Made by a program: the position numbers and the translations under genes. A stretch of 64,000 bases of DNA. It comes from Pedobacter fastidiosus (GTDB lineage: Bacteria > Bacteroidota > Bacteroidia > Sphingobacteriales > Sphingobacteriaceae). Each line of letters starts with the position of its first letter. Position 1 is the stretch's first letter. The DNA lies in assembly GCF_014306625.1 (NCBI RefSeq), contig NZ_JACRYL010000004.1, forward strand, positions 208,563 to 272,562, written 5' to 3'. Of this stretch, positions 61,344 through 64,000 are shown one piece after another. The notes under the pieces are model-generated. The model was given only the letters and a program-made list of their open reading frames with translations. It had not been told where the DNA came from and made no database searches.

Positions 61344-61365
61344 TTCCCGATGCAAGCATCGGGAA
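61344..61365. repeat. TTCCCGATGC-AA-GCATCGGGAA palindromic hairpin
   Basis: A perfect 10-bp stem with a 2-nt loop between the exosortase-type gene and the small membrane protein gene. It belongs to the same CCCGAT...ATCGGG repeat class as the palindromes at about 16420 and 49366. No T run on the minus strand, so a weak terminator at best. Confidence 0.55.
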
Positions 61366-61403
61366 TAAACTAAATCCAACAAAAGTTTAGCAAAGGCGAG
61401 CGG

Positions 61404-64000
61404 TTAATTATAAAAGGATTTGATTTTTAACAGATTTAAGTATTCTATCTTTTTCTTATAAATTAAAATAGCAAGGAGTAATAATAACACGATGTAAAAA
61501 TTAGGCTCATCCATTCTTTGGGTATCTTCATCAGGGTCTAAATTTTTGTTTCCCGATAAAATTTGTTCCTGCTTTTTTTTCAAGGCCATTTTTTGCGCTT
61601 CATTTTCTACAACTATATAGGAAGTTAGTGGACATAAAATACCTGTTCGCATACTCGCTTTTATTATCTCCAAGTGAGAATTATCCGTTGATGATTTTTT
61701 GGTCAGATTTTTTAACCACTTCCCTTGTAGATTTAAGCCTAATAACCAAACATTTTTATCGTCAATTAAGTCTTTCTCATTTTCATCAGATGTTAAAATG
61801 ATTGATGGTTGATCATCATTAGCCAAATAGTTTATCCCATTCGGCAACATTAAAACACCCTTGTTTTCCATTACTGATGTTTTGTTAACCCTGTTTTTAG
61901 GATTTGAGATTAATGAATGTTCCCATAATTCATTCGCTTCATCGAGCTCATAAAAATTATCAGATTCAGGAAAGGCCATCCTATAATCAGCAAAATCACT
62001 TTGAACAATACTATTTTTAATACTATCTGTAACTGAAATAATTATTGGAAATGAATGAGGTTTAGTATCGTAATCATTGATCAGGATCTTTTTTATTGCA
62101 CCTTCCAAATAATAACCACCATCAAATGTTTTTTCTGTCAACTGTTTTTTCCAGTCGTGGCTATAAGAGATTTCATTAACAACGGAATTGGTGAAATCAA
62201 GTTTTACACGCTCTGGATTAATTTTATTATCTACAACAAACTTTTCAATCCTGTTATAATAGCTTGATTTCTTTCGATCTTTATTTTTTGAAATATCAAT
62301 TATGAAATGGTATTCTGGTGTTCTTTTAACTAATTTAAGTTTTGCCTTTTCAACTTTGGGAATATAAGCGGCCCCATTTATGGATTGGGTTTTGATATTA
62401 TTATTATCGATTTTATTTCCAAGCTCAACGGTGTGCCCATCAATTACAATAATTAAAGGCTCTTTATGAATGAGTTCCATTCCACTTTTTCTTGTTTCTT
62501 GAGCAGAAAAAGGAAATATTTTAAAGGCAACTTTATTCCCGGTTAAATAATACAAAATGCCAGGATCACGATTTTCATTTCTTATCTGAGAAAAAACCCA
62601 CATTGCCGATTTTTTTTCAGCCAATAAGCCATATTCTTTCCTGTTGCCAATGTTTAGGTAATAATTAGTTATCCAGCAACCATTGGGAAGGTTAAGGGTG
62701 GTTTCAAAGCTTGCTAAGTTTGTATTTTCAGGATTAGTGATTTCTAAATCGATATTACTTTTCCAAATCTGTTGTTTAATATCGAATATGCTTGTGGTTT
62801 TTATTTTCGATATTTTAGCTTTTGCAGAAAAGGGCTCAACAAAAGCTACTTCTGGTTTTTCCGTTCCTTCAAAAATTGCTGTTAAGGTGTTTATTTTGGT
62901 TTCGGATAAAACCATATTATCTAACACCAACCAATTGTAGTAAGCACTTAAGAACGGAATATTTCCATCGGAAGCGCCACGATTTCTGCCTTTATTCTGC
63001 TCAATAGTTTTAAGTGTAGCCAATAAAGATTTCTTATTTATTTTATAATTTTTTGAATAATTGGGATTATAAACATATTCCAATGCAGAGTTAAGAATAT
63101 ATTTATCCCTTAAATAGACACTCGATAAGGCAATTGGAATAACCAAAATCGATAAACAAACAGCTATATTTAATTTGAGTGAAGTGTAGGTTTGTTTCAG
63201 TATAATAAATTCACTGTACAATTCATTGCTCTGAAAAATGAATAAAAATAATGGACTAAGCATTAAAAAACCGATTCCAATGGCTACAACTGCAACAACA
63301 GCCAACGGTAAAAAAGGAAGAAATACAAGAAAGAAGTATAAGGTATAGGGAAAACATACGCAGAGCCCAATAAATCTAAATAGTCTAAATTTTATATTTT
63401 TAAAGTTTGGTAAGCAAATTAAAATCCCATTTATTAAAGCAATAACAAAGAACCAAATATTGCTGAAGTCACCAAAAATAGAATTACCGATTCCATAATG
63501 CGATGAAAGTAAACCACTATTAAAGAGCAAGCCTAAAATTGGAAGAATAATGCTGAATAAAAATTTGAAATAAACTTTAAATTTTAGCAACGTTTGAGAT
63601 TTCAGATTAATGAGGATATAGATACCTCTGCAGATAAAAAAGAGGAATAATATTGATGCAATTATTGATAGAATTATTAATGTGTGCAAACCAAAATTAC
63701 TTTCTGTTCTTTGCCATAGGGGAAGGATAATTTGTATAAACACATATCCCAACAAAGGAATAGAAATGCCATATAAGAAACTTAGCCAGGCAGATGATGA
63801 TTTGCTTTTTTTGCTGGAATAAATAATCAAAATAAACAAAGAATGGATCAAAGTGGGCATCAAAAAAGTACCTGGGTATAAAATGGTATCTACATTAATC
63901 ATCCATCTAGCAATTGAAAATGGAATTAACGTTTCCGCTTCGCCACCATAAAAATATAAGCTTACAGAATAAATAACCAGAGTTGCCAAACCGTAAGAAA
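61404..64000 (-). CDS. Exosortase (XrtN/XrtK)-type VIT-domain membrane protein, 5' end outside window
   Basis: At least 864 codons are visible; the frame is open to the right edge (S-Y-G-L-A-T-L), so the start lies beyond 64000. The N-terminal third has about eight or nine transmembrane helices (to about residue 290). A VIT-type domain follows at about 410-520 (FETTLNLPNGCWITNYYLNIG, then DPGILYYLTGNKVAFKIFPFSAQETR). The C-terminus is a tripartite sorting signal: MDEPNFY, a hydrophobic helix (IVLLLLLAILIY) and basic KKK. That arrangement marks substrates of Bacteroidota exosortases, where MSEP/MDEP-type proteins occur once per genome beside an XrtN- or XrtK-type exosortase. The protease gene should lie just outside the window. 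Confidence 0.78.
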   Translation of the reverse strand, partial: SYGLATLVIYSVSLYFYGGEAETLIPFSIARWMINVDTILYPGTFLMPTLIHSLFILIIYSSKKSKSSSAWLSFLYGISIPLLGYVFIQIILPLWQRTESNFGLHTLIILSIIASILFLFFICRGIYILINLKSQTLLKFKVYFKFLFSIILPILGLLFNSGLLSSHYGIGNSIFGDFSNIWFFVIALINGILICLPNFKNIKFRLFRFIGLCVCFPYTLYFFLVFLPFLPLAVVAVVAIGIGFLMLSPLFLFIFQSNELYSEFIILKQTYTSLKLNIAVCLSILVIPIALSSVYLRDKYILNSALEYVYNPNYSKNYKINKKSLLATLKTIEQNKGRNRGASDGNIPFLSAYYNWLVLDNMVLSETKINTLTAIFEGTEKPEVAFVEPFSAKAKISKIKTTSIFDIKQQIWKSNIDLEITNPENTNLASFETTLNLPNGCWITNYYLNIGNRKEYGLLAEKKSAMWVFSQIRNENRDPGILYYLTGNKVAFKIFPFSAQETRKSGMELIHKEPLIIVIDGHTVELGNKIDNNNIKTQSINGAAYIPKVEKAKLKLVKRTPEYHFIIDISKNKDRKKSSYYNRIEKFVVDNKINPERVKLDFTNSVVNEISYSHDWKKQLTEKTFDGGYYLEGAIKKILINDYDTKPHSFPIIISVTDSIKNSIVQSDFADYRMAFPESDNFYELDEANELWEHSLISNPKNRVNKTSVMENKGVLMLPNGINYLANDDQPSIILTSDENEKDLIDDKNVWLLGLNLQGKWLKNLTKKSSTDNSHLEIIKASMRTGILCPLTSYIVVENEAQKMALKKKQEQILSGNKNLDPDEDTQRMDEPNFYIVLLLLLAILIYKKKIEYLNLLKIKSFYN

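Overview
The window looks like a chromosomal segment of a Bacteroidota bacterium, most likely Sphingobacteriaceae and Pedobacter-like. The evidence is low GC, Sus-type starch genes, a short 286-residue RpoD, start sites without Shine-Dalgarno sequences, and promoters of the Bacteroidota form (TTTG, about 19-20 nt, TAnnTTTG). Tandem FtsX-type permease arrays and many small GC-rich palindromic intergenic repeats fit the same group. No phage, transposase, CRISPR array or rRNA gene was seen.

Layout. 1-5,100: end of a starch-utilisation locus (SusD tail, SusE-like lipoprotein, GH31 alpha-glucosidase, GH13 amylase). 5,190-10,011: two small lipoproteins, an M23 peptidase, a membrane metallophosphoesterase and a hybrid histidine kinase. 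10,140-18,910: a full sulfate/sulfite assimilation operon behind an Rrf2 regulator: sulfite reductase with a C-terminal HEPN-like domain, SUMT, a siroheme synthase fused to a TSUP permease, APS reductase, CysD and CysN. 19,232-22,502: a lipoprotein, a MarR-controlled four-gene operon (two SRPBCC paralogues, EVE protein, MarR), and a second, altered SUMT sharing the sulfite-reductase promoter block. 22,892-30,072: glycogen and trehalose metabolism (GlgA, GlgC, GH15, fused OtsA-OtsB). 30,256-49,349: an NtrY/NtrC-type two-component pair divergent from an ABC export cluster with one adaptor, two ATPases and five tandem FtsX/MacB permeases. 49,486-64,000: mostly housekeeping genes (BtuF-like protein, tRNA-Leu, trigger factor, ClpP, ClpX, AMP nucleosidase, a small ABC pair, RpoD, DUF2975/XRE pair, SucC), a frameshifted membrane protein, and an exosortase-type VIT protein cut by the right edge.

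How the genes work together. The sulfur operon is nearly self-contained from sulfate activation (CysDN) through APS and sulfite to sulfide, and it makes siroheme for its own reductase. Its leader has a nine-codon ORF with three Cys codons followed by a terminator hairpin, which suggests cysteine-responsive attenuation on top of Rrf2 control. The ABC export cluster is probably switched on by its divergent NtrC-type activator. In front of the adaptor lie two 16-bp TGTnCG-type inverted repeats 21 bp apart and a GGCAC-containing sigma-54-like element just before the start codon. Five of the six later genes of this cluster are preceded by the same roughly 60-bp hairpin element ending a few bases from the start codon.

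All functional assignments rest on reading motifs and context by eye. No database search, folding or alignment was run.
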